In this document: piece after piece, positions 31,311 through 43,300 of the stretch
How positions within the stretch are numbered: position 1 is the stretch's first letter
Layout of the letters: the number at the start of each line of letters is the position of its first letter
Assembly (NCBI GenBank): GCA_031213475.1
Contig: JARUPZ010000007.1
Coordinates: 7,497,586-7,561,585, forward strand
Reading direction: 5' to 3'
DNA from: Nereocystis luetkeana
Lineage: Eukaryota > Sar > Phaeophyceae > Laminariales > Laminariaceae
Length of the DNA: 64,000 bases
Position numbers and translations under genes: made by a program
The notes under the pieces: model-generated
The model's input: only the letters and a program-made list of their open reading frames with translations
Told to the model about the DNA's origin: nothing
Database searches by the model: none

Positions 31311-31705
31311 AACAGACAAATCTGAAAAATGGGAACGAAGCCTAAAATGAGAACCAAGCCGTATCTCCAGAACCATGTGGTGTATCAGAGAACCAAAATG
31401 ATCCTGCGAAACCCCTTGGCCAGCCCTGTGAGAGGAGCTCGTCAGAACGGTCATGCTCCATCTCGTGCCTTCGGGTGGGCGCAAAAAGCGATATACGCTG
31501 GCTCTATTGTGATTTCTCTAGATGCTGGCTACCGCGGCGATGCCGAGGACTTCCAGCCTGAGCGACAGCTCATTCGAAGGCTGCTGTACAGCCCCACAGG
31601 ACTGTCAACTTTTTTTCTTGGAGTTGTACACAATTGGTTTGCTTTCTAAAAAAAACCGTCCGTTCCCATTTTTTGTTTCGTTCCCATTTTTCCGTTTTGT
31701 CTGTT
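31311..31705 (+). mobile_element. 395-bp TIR element with 4-bp target duplication (ATTC), ORF-bearing
   Basis: Ends AACAGACAAATCTGAAAAAT and inverted TTCCGTTTTGTCTGTT, flanked by ATTC on each side. A 106-codon frame (31329-31649) fills most of it, and the frame is kept in the second copy at 56241-56635 with very few changes (V/E and V/A seen). No match to a known transposase is recognised. The 4-bp duplication differs from the TTAA and TA families here. Confidence 0.85.
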
Positions 31706-32604
31706 ATTCCCGAATCAGGGTGTAGTACGAGTAGTAAGAATGATTTTGAAGCCGGGCGACGTCCCAGATAAAGGTATCTTGTTGGATAGTTTTAGCTTAC
31801 ACACAAGCAGCCAAATGTTTTTTTATCCTACGAAATGCGCACTTTTCCGACGAAGCACATACAACAAGCAGTAACTCGTGATAATATTAATTGGTAGTCG
31901 TAAAGTTTTTCTGGTTTTTTTTTTTCATACGAGTAGTGCGGGTGCTGTGCCGCAAAAAGTAACCCACTCTGCTGCATGCTGTACTGCTGTAAAAGACCTG
32001 TATAGTATGCGAATGGAAACGCAAAGCACAAAAGTTTTCTTTCAGCTCGTGCGACGATAGACGCTCGATCTCGACATAGACTCAGCCCACGGCCAACCCG
32101 CTTGGTGGCGGGCAAGATCAACAAGTATAAATGACGGGCTCGAAGAAATCTGGTGGATCCATGTTGGAGGGGGCAAGAGCTTGCCGGCGACGTCCTACGG
32201 TATCCTCCCAAACCTGAAAAAAAAACATTTTTGGCCCTTCGAGACGGATGCATTTTTTTTTAATACGTAGTAGTGCCGGGTGCTGTGCCGTAAAAAGTAA
32301 CCCACTGCTGTAGTACTGTAAAAGACCTGCTATAGTATGCGAATGGAAACTCGAAGTACAAAAGTTTTATGTCAGCTCGTGCGACGATAGACGCTCGATC
32401 TCGATAGACTCAGCCTACGGCTAACCCGCTTTGTGGCGGGCAAAATAAACTAGTATAATAGATGACGGGCTCGAAGAAATGAGGTTGACATGTTCTAGCG
32501 GACAAGAGCCTGCCGGCAGCGTCCTACGGTATCCTCCCAAACCTGAAAAAAAAACGTGTTTTGCCATTCGAACGGATACAGCAGTAGTAGTAGTACTCGT
32601 AGAT

Positions 32605-32925
32605 ATTTTTTAGGTTTAGCAGTCTGGGAGAAGGGATCTTTAGGGATTTTTTTTACTTGAAAAATATGTAGCGTGGTCTGCACTTCGGAATCGTCGTCGG
32701 CATCAGAGAAATTGCCTGGTTCGATGCAAACTCGGCGTAGCCTCGTTTATGGCGAGTTTCGGCCCGTTTCGGCTGCGGTTTGGGGTCAGGGTTAGGGTTA
32801 GGGTTAGGGTTAGAGTAAGGGGTTGGGTCGGGTCTTCGCCCGTGCCTTGATCCCAACAGGAACCAAAACATCCGAACAGCCTATCAGCCTGAAGATCCCT
32901 TCTCCCAGATTGTTAAAGGTCCTCG
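32605..32925 (-). mobile_element. M4 TIR element with TTAGGG array
   Basis: Same inverted ends. Four successive TTAGGG units at 32788-32812 suggest array length varies between copies. Confidence 0.75.
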
Positions 32926-32932
32926 ATTTTTT

Positions 32933-33590
32933 GTTCATCTATTTTGTGCACACCAGCAGCCAATGCGCTGCACTGAGCGTAGGACCCAAGCGTCCGAGTC
33001 AACTCTGACTGCCTTTCTTTGGTCTGGCGGCGGAGAGACGTGCCGAGTCAACTCGTCTTGGTATTTTGTACTTTACAATGTGACTACTGCTGCTGCTGCT
33101 GGTGATGTTGCTGCAGTGCCGCTGCTGTAGTCTATACGAGTACGTATCCACCCAGAGATGCGCACCGAGTACGCTTCTCTTCGTCTCCAGGCCAAAACCC
33201 ATACGGTGGTATGGGATATGGGATATGTTGGTGGTATGGTATATGGGAATATGGGGAAACCACCGTATGTGTTATGGTATGTGTTGACGGTATGGTACGG
33301 GAAAAACACACAGTATATGGTATGGTACGTTTGCGGTATGGTACCGTGGTACCATGTCGTGGATGTATTCTATGGATAAATTTGCCTGCTGGTATGGTAT
33401 GTTTCAGTATATAAGGTCCGTAAGAAGGGTCGAATACGTCGTACGAATATCATCTGTAACGAGCTTATATATCGGCCATTGGAAAGTGTCCGAAAACATA
33501 AGCATTGCGGACAGACAGGCAGACAGACAGACAGATTTGCACTTACCAAAACAGAGACTCAGTTCGACAAACTGAGAATAATAACCTCGC
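32933..33590 (+). repeat. ~650-bp direct duplication, copy A, with TATGGGATATG minisatellite
   Basis: From CTATTTTGTGCACACC through the minisatellite (33208-33345) to GACAGACAGACAG and CAAAACAGAGACTCAGTTC. Recurs at 35147-35765 with a longer minisatellite. Confidence 0.7.
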
Positions 33591-34126
33591 TGTTTTGAAT
33601 TCGCTTTCATGTTGCGATCTTCGTGTCGTTTTTCGGTACTCTCTCTTGTCAACCTGTTCTTTTTTCCCCATAGAGCATGCATCCACCTCATTTCTTCGAG
33701 CCCGTCGTCATCTATACTAGTCGATCTTGCTGTGTGCTGTATGCTGTACGGCGTGCCACACTATGAAAATGAAATGCCAGGAAAACCTTTACTATACCCA
33801 ATATCAATATTACGAGCATACTGCTGTACGTGCTTGCCGGGAAAGTTCCCATATACACATTTTGGGAAAACCATATTTCACGTTGGTCGTTGCATATTTT
33901 GGCATTGTGTAGACTCGATTGATGTTTTTTTCTCTAATAACCAATACCCAAATAAAGTACACATATTATTTAATTCGTATGATAGTACGACCACGGGTAT
34001 AGTGTTGATTACTTTGTAACCGTCGTGCGTACAAGCGCAATACCTGGTACATGTCAAGAAACCCCGCGGCAGACCACTGCTTGCTGTGTGCCACAGTAGA
34101 TCTATCACTTTCGTCATTATCACACT

Positions 34127-34462
34127 TTTTTTTTTTGCTCATCCCATTTATTATTTTCGCACATCTTCTCTCTCTCCTTCCAACTCGTAACTCAGATCCG
34201 GGGTCATATAGCAGGCTCTTCTACCCCCTTCCTTCCCGCTACGGTACGTGCCTTCATTTTTATCGCGAGAAGAGTTCAGCCTTTTCTTCCCTCGTCGACT
34301 CGCATCGAAGTGTGCCTACCCACGCTGCAAGGCGCTCTCAACAATTGAATCCTTTTTTTATTTTTGCAAATAAAGTCAAATGTCCGACCCACCTGGGGCT
34401 CGAACCCAGGACTCAAACACAAGTAGAATTCGAGGTTAACCACTTGAACCACCGGGGCGACC
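34127..34462 (-). repeat. full-length tRNA-headed SINE (~335 bp)
   Basis: Read on the minus strand it starts with a tRNA-like region: A-box-like TGGTTCAAGTGG and B-box GGTTCGAGCCC with a matching T-stem. A ~250-bp body follows, ending GAATGGGAT/AATGGGAT and an A-rich tail. Pol III transcription and LINE-dependent mobility are inferred from this structure. A full set of tRNA stems was not verified, so it is called a SINE, not a tRNA gene. Confidence 0.75.
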
Positions 34463-34480
34463 GTCTCTTCATTTATAATA

Positions 34481-34600
34481 TTACGGGGGGCCATACATAG
34501 TAAATAGGACCTACGGTAAACACAAAAACACACCAGGGGTATATATTTACCTATTTTTACTATAACATCAATTGGTCCTATTTACTACAGTCCCCCGTAA
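34481..34600 (+). mobile_element. M1 MITE with microinsertions
   Basis: TA/TTACGGGGGGCCATACATAG; an extra CATA and an ACCAGGGGTA segment replace the family's direct CCTATATA junction. Confidence 0.78.
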
Positions 34601-35146
34601 TATTAATATTAATAGTGAGCTGTGACAGAGTCTGGTGCATCACTACTTTCACTATACTATTAATAACAGCACGAAAAAGTCTAATTCGCATCAACTTCAA
34701 GAAGAAAAGTCATTCGCTTTTACTTTACAATCCTCTGTGTGGTACAGACAGCCCATTTTTTGCCGTTTGAGACGGATACAGAAGTAGTACTAGTGGATAA
34801 TTTTGATGTCGCACAAGAAGTAATCCACTCCTTCCTGTTGTACTGTAAAATACCTGCTATAGTATGCGAATGGAAACGCGAAGTAAGTACACAAAACTAT
34901 TATTTCAGCTCGTGCGACGATAGACGATAGACGCTCGATCTCGAGAGAGACTCAGCCCACGGCCAACCCGCTCGGTGGAGTCAAGATCAACTAGTATAGA
35001 ATACGGGCTCGAAGGAATGAGGTGGATGCATGCTCTAGGGGGCAAGAGCTTGCCGGCGGCGTCCTACGGTATCCTCCCAAACCTGAAAAAAAAAAACTTT
35101 TTTGCCATTCGAGACGGATACAGCACTAGTACTCGTAGATAATGTT

Positions 35147-35765
35147 TTATCTATTTTGTGCACACCACCGGCCAATGCGCTGCACTGAGCGTAGGACCCA
35201 AGCGTCTGAGCCAACTCTGACTGCCTTTCTTTGGTCTGGCGAACAGCAGTGCTCGACGTACATACTCTGTATTCATCGCCACCCTTGCACAACAACACGG
35301 CACTACAGCAGTAGCAGGCACCTGGTCTGGTGTATAGACGTCTCCCCAACCCTGACTGCCTTACACGGTATGGGATATGGGATATGTTGGTGGTATGGTA
35401 TATGGGAATATGGGATATGTTGGTGGTATGGTATATGGGATATGGGAATACCACCGTATGTGGTATGGTATGCGTTGACGGTATGGTACGGGAAAAACAC
35501 ACAGTATATGGTATGGTACGTTTGCGGTATGGTACCATGGTACCATGTCGTGGATGTATATATTATATGGATACATTTGCCTGGTGGTATGGTATGCTTC
35601 AGTATATAAGGCCCGTAAGGGTCGAATACGTCGTGCGAATATCATCTGTAACGAGCTTATATATCGGCCATTGGAAAGTGTTCGAAAATATAAACCTTGC
35701 GGACAGACAGACAGACAGACAGATTTGCATATACCAAAACAGAGACTCAGTTCTACAAACTGATA
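35147..35765 (+). repeat. ~650-bp direct duplication, copy B
   Basis: Counterpart of 32933-33590. The TATGGGATATG/GTTGGTGGTATGG array has one extra ~35-bp unit (35370-35460), showing array growth between copies. Confidence 0.7.
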
Positions 35766-36223
35766 ATAAAGTTTCCTTCGACGAAATAAACGAGCTTACA
35801 TTTTCGTTTTAAGTATAAAGCCGCAAAACGTGTCATCATATCCGTCCGACTTTCGCTGTGCTGCAAAAAGTACCTGCTCTAATTTCGAGTACTACAGCAG
35901 TAGCAGCTACAATCTCGAACAAGTGTGGGGGGGGGGGCAAATGAACAAAACTACTACGTACGGCACGTAATTGTGTATCGGTAGTAACTCCGAATTCCGA
36001 GCACGCAAAAACGCGTTTTATCTCCAAACGACACTGGCGTATTACAACATTACCTCAGCACACACCTCTGCACGGTAGTATAACGCCCGTCTGGAATACA
36101 ATACGATACGAGTATAAAACGGGTATCATATTACCGGCCGCTCTAGTGGTATGCTACATACAGTGCGCGCCCGCCAACAGAAGAAAAAAAAAAACACCCG
36201 ATCTGAGCAAGCCTCAGAACCTG

Positions 36224-36322
36224 AACCCTTCCAGCACTGCAGTCCCGTTCTGGGGACGAACTACGTACTAAGAATGAGTGGTTTGTCCCCAAAACGGGAC
36301 TGCAGCACTAAAAGGGGGTTAA
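36224..36322 (+). mobile_element. M2 MITE
   Basis: AACCCTTCCAGCACTGCAGT at the left, GGGACTGCAGCACTAAAAGG and TTAA at the right. Confidence 0.7.
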
Positions 36323-36989
36323 GGTGACACCATCCTTGAACATATTTGGGCACAGCCCATCACACATACCAAGTATAGGATTTCACGTAGCGCTCGCCGT
36401 TGAGCCAGATGCCTTGCAATTTTCTTGGCGTCTCCCAAAAAGTGTTAGGCTTACCTGGTATTTTCTCATCGGGTTACGTTCTTCTTCGTAGGCCTGTACT
36501 ACTAGTGTAACTCGTACCAGGTAGTTATCTACCAGGTAGGGGACGACCAAGCACGGTGCGGAGTAGCAGTAGCCGGTACCGCCTCCCCCTACGTCGCCTC
36601 TTTCTCTCCGCGGCGGCGGGACTGCTCCCACTGCCAGAAACAAAAGCCAAGCAGACTATATTTCTCCCATATTTCTCCCCAATGACCTCGACAGCGCTAA
36701 GTTCCCACACAGAAGCTATTGATAAGCCACTTCCCATGTAAAAACAAAAGGGGGCCGTTTGGTTGTTCCGTTCCATTCCGCCGCTAACCCCCCCCCATCT
36801 CCCTCCCGGTAGTTTGGGGGGAAATTTGGGGAACCCCCCCCAACCCCCGGTGGTTTGGGAACCCCGCCTCCCCTCCCCCCCCCCGTGTTGGTTTCTGAGG
36901 GGGCCCTTCTCTCCCCTCCCTATACTCCCCCCGACCGCCGCCCGATACCATTTCGTATGTTCAACCTAATTGCCTTGTTTGCCGTAGGT

Positions 36990-37080
36990 TGATCCTTTCA
37001 GAAGTGCAGTCCCGTTATGGGGACACACCACGCAAATTTTAAGTACATTGTCCCAAAAACGGGACTGCAGTCCTATTTTC
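36990..37080 (+). mobile_element. M2 MITE
   Basis: CCTTTCAGAAGTGCAGTCCC at the left and inverted GGGACTGCAGTCCTA at the right. Confidence 0.65.
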
Positions 37081-37251
37081 CAAGCTATACGCCAATGAAC
37101 CAAAAAACAATTTATTGTCCCTCATCACCAAAGCAGCGCGAAGTCAGCGTGTGTATGTATTCAAAAGATGTGGGATGCTGTCTTCGCCCCGATTCTCCCG
37201 TCGTCGATCATCGTCCATCGTTTTGCAGCGTTGATCGTCATCCATCGTCGA

Positions 37252-37355
37252 TCAGGCTACGGCGACCTCGGACAGGTCTCGCTCGAGCTCGGTGCGGAGC
37301 TTTCCCCCCGCAGACAGGCTCGCCTTCGGCCGGCCCACCAGTCGAACCCATTCAC
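37252..37355 (-). CDS. PrmA-like last exon, EWVRLVGR C-terminus
   Basis: Acceptor GATATCAG; two bases complete the Gly of the previous exon, then EWVRLVGRPKASLSAGGKL and a short charged helix to TGA at 37254-37252. EWVRLVGR matches the W-x-R-x-x-G-R ending known from bacterial PrmA. It is separated from exon 6 by a 3.3-kb intron full of retroposon debris, so the assignment rests on motif and phase. Confidence 0.68.
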
Positions 37356-40300
37356 CTGATATCGTTGTTGGTTGCTGTTGTTGTTGTTGTTGTTACTGAT
37401 ATGGTATTTGTTGTCGATACCGGCATCGGTATCGCTATCGTTAATGTTGTCGTTATCGGTAACATTATCGGTATTGTTGTCGTTATTGGTATCGTTATCG
37501 GTATCGCTATCGGTATCGCTATCGGTATCGCTATCGTTGTCGCTATTGTTATTGTTGTGTGCAGGCGTTGCTGTTGCTGCTGCTGTGTCTGTTGTTGTCG
37601 AGAAAAACTCAAATTCACGGCGGGAAACAACAACATTAACTTCACCTGCTCTGTTAAACACTAGATCTATTGAAATGGTACAGCTCTAAGTGGTACCTGG
37701 TATATGTGTTGTTGCACCGCCACTGCATAATTGCACATGTTTGCGTTGTTTGCTACCCCGCCCCCCCCCCCAGACAAGCGGTTTTTAGTAGCATGCAGCT
37801 CACCCTTCATGCGACTCACCGAACACCTCACGGCGCTTCGCGCTTGGTGCAAGCAATGTCTGCCTCGTCGGTGACCACCCGACATGCTCCGTCCCGGCAT
37901 TGTAGGGATGCGAGGGTCTATCGCCATACGACTACGGCCATGCATGAGCGCTTGGGATACACATATAGCAAAAGTAACAGGAAAGGGTAAAGCACACGTA
38001 GGCGAGATGGATGCGATCCTAACAGACTCGCACCGGAACACTAGGATTAAGAGATGTATCCTGATGAATGTGATAGTACCAAAGCTAGAATATGCAGGAG
38101 ATGTATGGGAAGGGAACGCGAAGCTGATGAAACAGTCGGAAACAGTACAGATGACAGCAGCTAAACAAATCCTGAGATGCTCAAGTACGACTAGTAATAC
38201 AGTATTGAGAGCAGAACTGGGAATGTACTAAGTCAAGACAAATAGATATATGAGAAAGTTGAAATGGCAATATGAAGCAAGGAACATGCCAAGAAAGAGG
38301 TTGCCAGCCATAGTTGATGGAGCTGTATGGGAGAAAGTAACCAAAGGGCGAGCTGGAATAAGGTGGGATAGCGTAGTTGAGAAAGTATGGAAGAATTGAG
38401 GAGGAAACCGGGAAGACATGATGTCCCCAGAGAAGTTTGGGCGGTACAAGGCAGAAGTCGAAGAAAGGATGGTCGCGAAGAAGGGAAAGGCTACTTAGCG
38501 CTAAGAAACAAGGTGGAATCGGAGAAAACACATAAGAGATATACGGGGGACTGAGAGAAGGAATAGGAATGAAAAAGTATTTGCACGGCCCAACGCACTT
38601 CGCGAAAACGCTGAAAATGCGATTTCGTGTAGGTGACCTGGACCTGCCAGAAAGAAGAAAGAGGTATACCAGTAGCCCGGAGGAGGAAGAAGCAGATGAA
38701 CAGGTGTGTGTGCCCGTGTGGCGAAGCAATAGAGAGTAGAATCCAAATAGTAGAAGAATGTGAAATGTACACGGAGGAACGGGATGTATTAGGAGAGGAG
38801 ATGAGGGAAACATACAAATGTGACATGGAGGAGTTTGGTACACTAGAAAGCAGCGAGAAAACGATCGCTATCCTAGGAGATAGATGGTGGCCACAGGCGG
38901 CCAAACAGGAAGGGGACAAGATTCGCAAAAAAAAACTACCAGGTATACCATATATGGAAACAACGTTATGAACGCCCACCTGCTGTAGGTGTCTCTTTTA
39001 GGAGTAGGAATGGTGCTCCGTCTCGAAATGGATGCGTGGTCAATGGTCAAATGGTTAAGGCAAGCAACAAACGAGTGCCCCCTTCCCCCCCCCCCGCGAC
39101 GACTACGACCATGCATGATAATAAGTATCCAACCCCCGATTGTGCCTTTGGGCGGGAGCTTTCCCCCCCCCCTTCGCTTATCCCCCCCCCTTGTCTCTTG
39201 TTTCGTCACCGTGACCATGAAAATATAGGCAGACCCACTTACTCACCCGACACGGAGCACGTTCGCGTTGCCTCCAGCCCACCGTCCCAATCCAAATACT
39301 TGCCAAACTCGCTGCAAAACAACGCCAGCACCGGAGAAGACGTTGGTGATGGTAGCGGCGGCGGTGGTGGGTTTGGTAGTGGTAGCAGCGGCGGTGGCAG
39401 GGGTGATGGCGGCGGTGGGGGCGTCGGTGGAGGCGGTGGTGAGCAGCAAAGGCAGAAAGAGCAGCAAAAAAAGAGAGGGCAGAGCAAAGAGAGGGCGACG
39501 TCGTTACCAGAGGGTGTGCAGCATGGACAGATAAAAAACGCGGGAGGAAGGCGGGGGATAGGGGAGGAGAGGAGGGTGGGAGGGGGGGGAGGAAGGGGGA
39601 GGGGGTAGGAGAGAGGAGAAGAGGGGGGGGGTGTACTCGATAGGAGAGATGTACTCGATCTCGTGCATGGCCGTAGTCGTACGACCATAGACCCTCGCAT
39701 CCCTACAATGCCGGGACGGAGCATGTCGGGTCTTCACCGACCAGGAGAGGAGGGGGGGGGGGGGGGGGGGGGGGGTACTCGATATCATGCATGGCCGTCG
39801 TCGTATGACCATAGACCCTTGCATACCTGCCATGCCGGGACGGAGCACGTCGGGTTTTCACCGACCAGGCAGACATTGCTTGCACCAAGCCCGACCAAGC
39901 AGGGGCGGGGGGGATAAGAGGGGAGGAGCGGGGGGGGGGGGGGGCAGTCGACCATTTCAAAAGGTGCCACAGAGGCTTGCTTGCTTCGAATTCGATCGCT
40001 TTCGGCCGGGCCGACTCGTCTCTGATGGCTCGAAAACGTCATCTGCTGTCGCGGTCGGTCGGTTTGTCGGCCCGTCGGTTTAGCTGACGGCTGCCGTGGG
40101 CTCTTCGGGCCAAATTAAGGGCCCTCTACAGCAGCACCGTAGCCTTTGCGCCATCCCCCCCCCCCCCCCCCCCGCCCGCCCGCTTCACCCTCCCTGCAAG
40201 GACTGGATACCTCTTTGGCAAACGCTCAGCACAATTGGCTCCAAGGCACAGACATATTCTTATTTTGCTATTGGACTACCCGACCCGGCCGAACCTTAAC

Positions 40301-43300
40301 CCTAACCCCGACCACGGCCCGCCTAGCACCATCGCATACAGGCTGCCGGGGCGGAAATTTGCATCTTCGGCGCCGACCATTGGGAAAACATGTGATACAG
40401 TATTCCTGGGCTTCTTTGTAAAGTTGGGAAAAGGCGTTCTGCGATAGAGATATCACATTCGGGCAAAAAAACTTTTTGAGTCACCAAGGCGTCCTTACCG
40501 GGCGGTAGTTGAAGGATGAGTATGTAACCTGTGCTCTACATTGTTGGGGCATAATGCGTACGTACACGTACGAGATGCGTGCAGCATCAGTCGTATTCTC
40601 ACGTGTGTCCCCGTTATACCTTGGGGGGACATAGGAGCCTCAGCAGAGTTAGGGTAAAACCTCTATCGCAGGACGCCTCGGAAGTTCCCGCGATCAAGCT
40701 CGTGATGCAGAGGTGTGTGTGTGCATCCATCAGCCACTACCGCTGACCCCTCCCCGACCACCCCCCCACCACCACCACTCCCACCACCTGCCATCCTACC
40801 TCTCCCTTGCTCCACTACTCCACTCCCAACCGCCCCTCCTTCCCAACCCCCCCACACACACACATCTCCGCCTTACCCCCCCCCCCCCCCTAACCTACCC
40901 CCCCCCCCCCCCCCCTCCCCCGTCCCGATCCCCCAGCCCCCCGTCGCGCGAAGCAACCGCGTACCGCTTGATCAGCGGCGCATCCGACGCTCGCAGCCCG
41001 GAGAGGCAGAGCAAGCCGTCCCCCTTGATGGCCAGCACGAGCACCGCCATCTGGCGCCGCATGGGCCCGGCCATCATGTTCGACACCACCACCTGGTGCG
41101 GGGTTGAGAAATTGTTTCGGGGAGGGTTGGGATGATTATGGAGGGAAATGGGTAGTTCTGTTCGTAGACGAGGTAACGGTCTCCGCATGCAGACACGCCT
41201 GATTAATGGGAGAGCATGAGGCGTGTCTCTATCGGGGACTGGGATATAGTTCATGGGTGGCGTGGGATCTCAACGCTGCAAACGTTCCTTTCGAGGAAGG
41301 CATCCCGTGGAGGTAAGCATTTCCACGTCGGGCACGAGCAAGCACGAGGTCCCACTACGAGTACGAGCAGACGCGAGGTAGTCACCGGGTTGTCCAGCCA
41401 TGCCTGGGATTTTGTGCCTTTTTGTTTTTAGTTGAAGCAATTAAACTTAAAACTAAAGTAGAGGTGGGAACTCTTATCAATGAAACTATAACTCGTAATT
41501 AAAGGAGGGTTGGACAGAAAAAAAGTTTTGGGGAGGAATATCCAATCCTTGAAATTGAGAATCAACTGTTTTACTGTACAGATATAACAGGAATGTTTTC
41601 GCTCAGCAGGGAGGGACCCCCAACGCTTAAAAACGAGATTTCAACTCATCGTTGAAAGGAGAGTTGATATAATTTTTGGGGGAGGAATGCCCGAGTCTTT
41701 AAAATCGACTTTCAGCTGGTACGGGGAGGGGTTGGCAGAATTGGGGGGGGAAGAGATATCCAACACACAAAACAAAAAACAATGCAGTTTCAACTCTTTT
41801 ACAACAAAAAACAGCGATTTTTTGCTGTTTCCCTCTCTTGTGAGCGTGGGCGCGGAGAGCAGTTGCGTGTACCACTTTGGCCGTAAATACCAGAAACGTT
41901 TCGAGCATTCATCATAAAATACATACCCAGACATCCCTTACGTTTTGTGGACAAGAGGGTACATACCTATTATACCACAATAAAATGCATGAAACCGGCC
42001 GATGGCCACCCACCTCTCCCGCGAGATCTCCTATCGAAACCTCGCGCGTGTGCAGCGCCAGCACCTCTTCTTCGACCCCGTTCAGCTACAAGGAAAGGGA
42101 TAAAACCGGCGCATCGGCCACAGCGGGGGGGAGGGGGAGGGGGGGGGGATGATGAGCCATATTGCCGTGGGGGGGGGGTAGGATGGGGTGGGTTTTACGT
42201 AGTGTGCACGGTGATAAACTGCGGACCGTCAACGGCAGGGATAGGGGGGGGGAGGGGGAGACCGGGGTCAAGGCGGGGGGGGGGGGGGGGGGGGGTTCTC
42301 GAGATCATGCAGGGGCGTAGTCGTATGACCCTATATTGCCGGGACGGAGCACGTTGTGTTTTCACCGACCAAGCAGACATTGCTTGCACCAAGCGAAGCG
42401 CCGTGAGGTGTTTGACATGAAGGGCGTGCAGCATCCTCGACTAGGTATGGCGACTGGCGTGTGTACCAGCTCGTAGCTGATGTGTACGCCTAGACTCGAT
42501 TGCCGATGGCCGGTCAATACACAGTCGATGTTCGAGGCAACGTATAGCCACTGTCAAGTGACTTGTGCGAGAAGCTCCAACAGAAGAGAAGAAGATGGTG
42601 GTGGCGACCCCAGCCCGATGTGTTGATTGATCTGCTCAGCTGGAAGCTGATGATGGTGAGCAAAAGCGGAGTGAGCTGCGGTGCGCGTGTGCGCTCACAG
42701 CTCGCAGCAAAGGACGACCCTTGGACTTCGTTCGAACCAAAACAAAAAATAGGGAAATACACTTGTAGCCAGTTCAATAAAACACAACACGGAGACCCCC
42801 CAGGTTTACTGCAACAATCAATATATCTTGGGTTGCGTACTCGTGACCCCCGTATAATATAGTCTATATTGTTACTTCAAGCACTATAAAAACTATGCTA
42901 CTGGTCCAGGAGGGATACTGGAGATATCATTTCCATGATTTACCAGTGCGCACGTACTGCATGTGCAGCCGTAGATTCTGTACGTACGTACTACAGTACA
43001 TCTACGATGCTACTATTTCGGGGGGGCATAGTTAATAGGACCAAATATTGTTAGTGAAAATGGTTAAATATATAGGTTTTTATGTATACTATAGCTCCTA
43101 TTAACTATGGTCCCCCGTAATAGTTATCGATACTTATTCTGCGATGTGTACGAGTGCACAGCGGTAGATAGTGTAAGACAGCTGCTGCTGCTGCTGTATA
43201 CTGCCGTATTCAACAAACTTTAACCCACAGACTGGAAAACCGTCTGTTGTACCTAGAAACGCGTAAATGTACACCAGATGGCCTAAGTGTTGTCGAGCAA

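Noticed and set aside
34380-34462. functional tRNA gene
   Set aside because: A and B boxes are present but the sequence continues as a SINE body with a tail and other copies lack the head; the cloverleaf could not be confirmed.
36361-36445. possible minus exon reading KLQGIWLNGERYVKS
   Set aside because: Two frames look equally coding, and no acceptor or partner exon could be found.
40663-40863. methyltransferase ending at HELDRGNFRGVLR
   Set aside because: Not excluded, but the alternative splice to EWVRLVGR restores the expected family C-terminus in phase, so it was made second choice.
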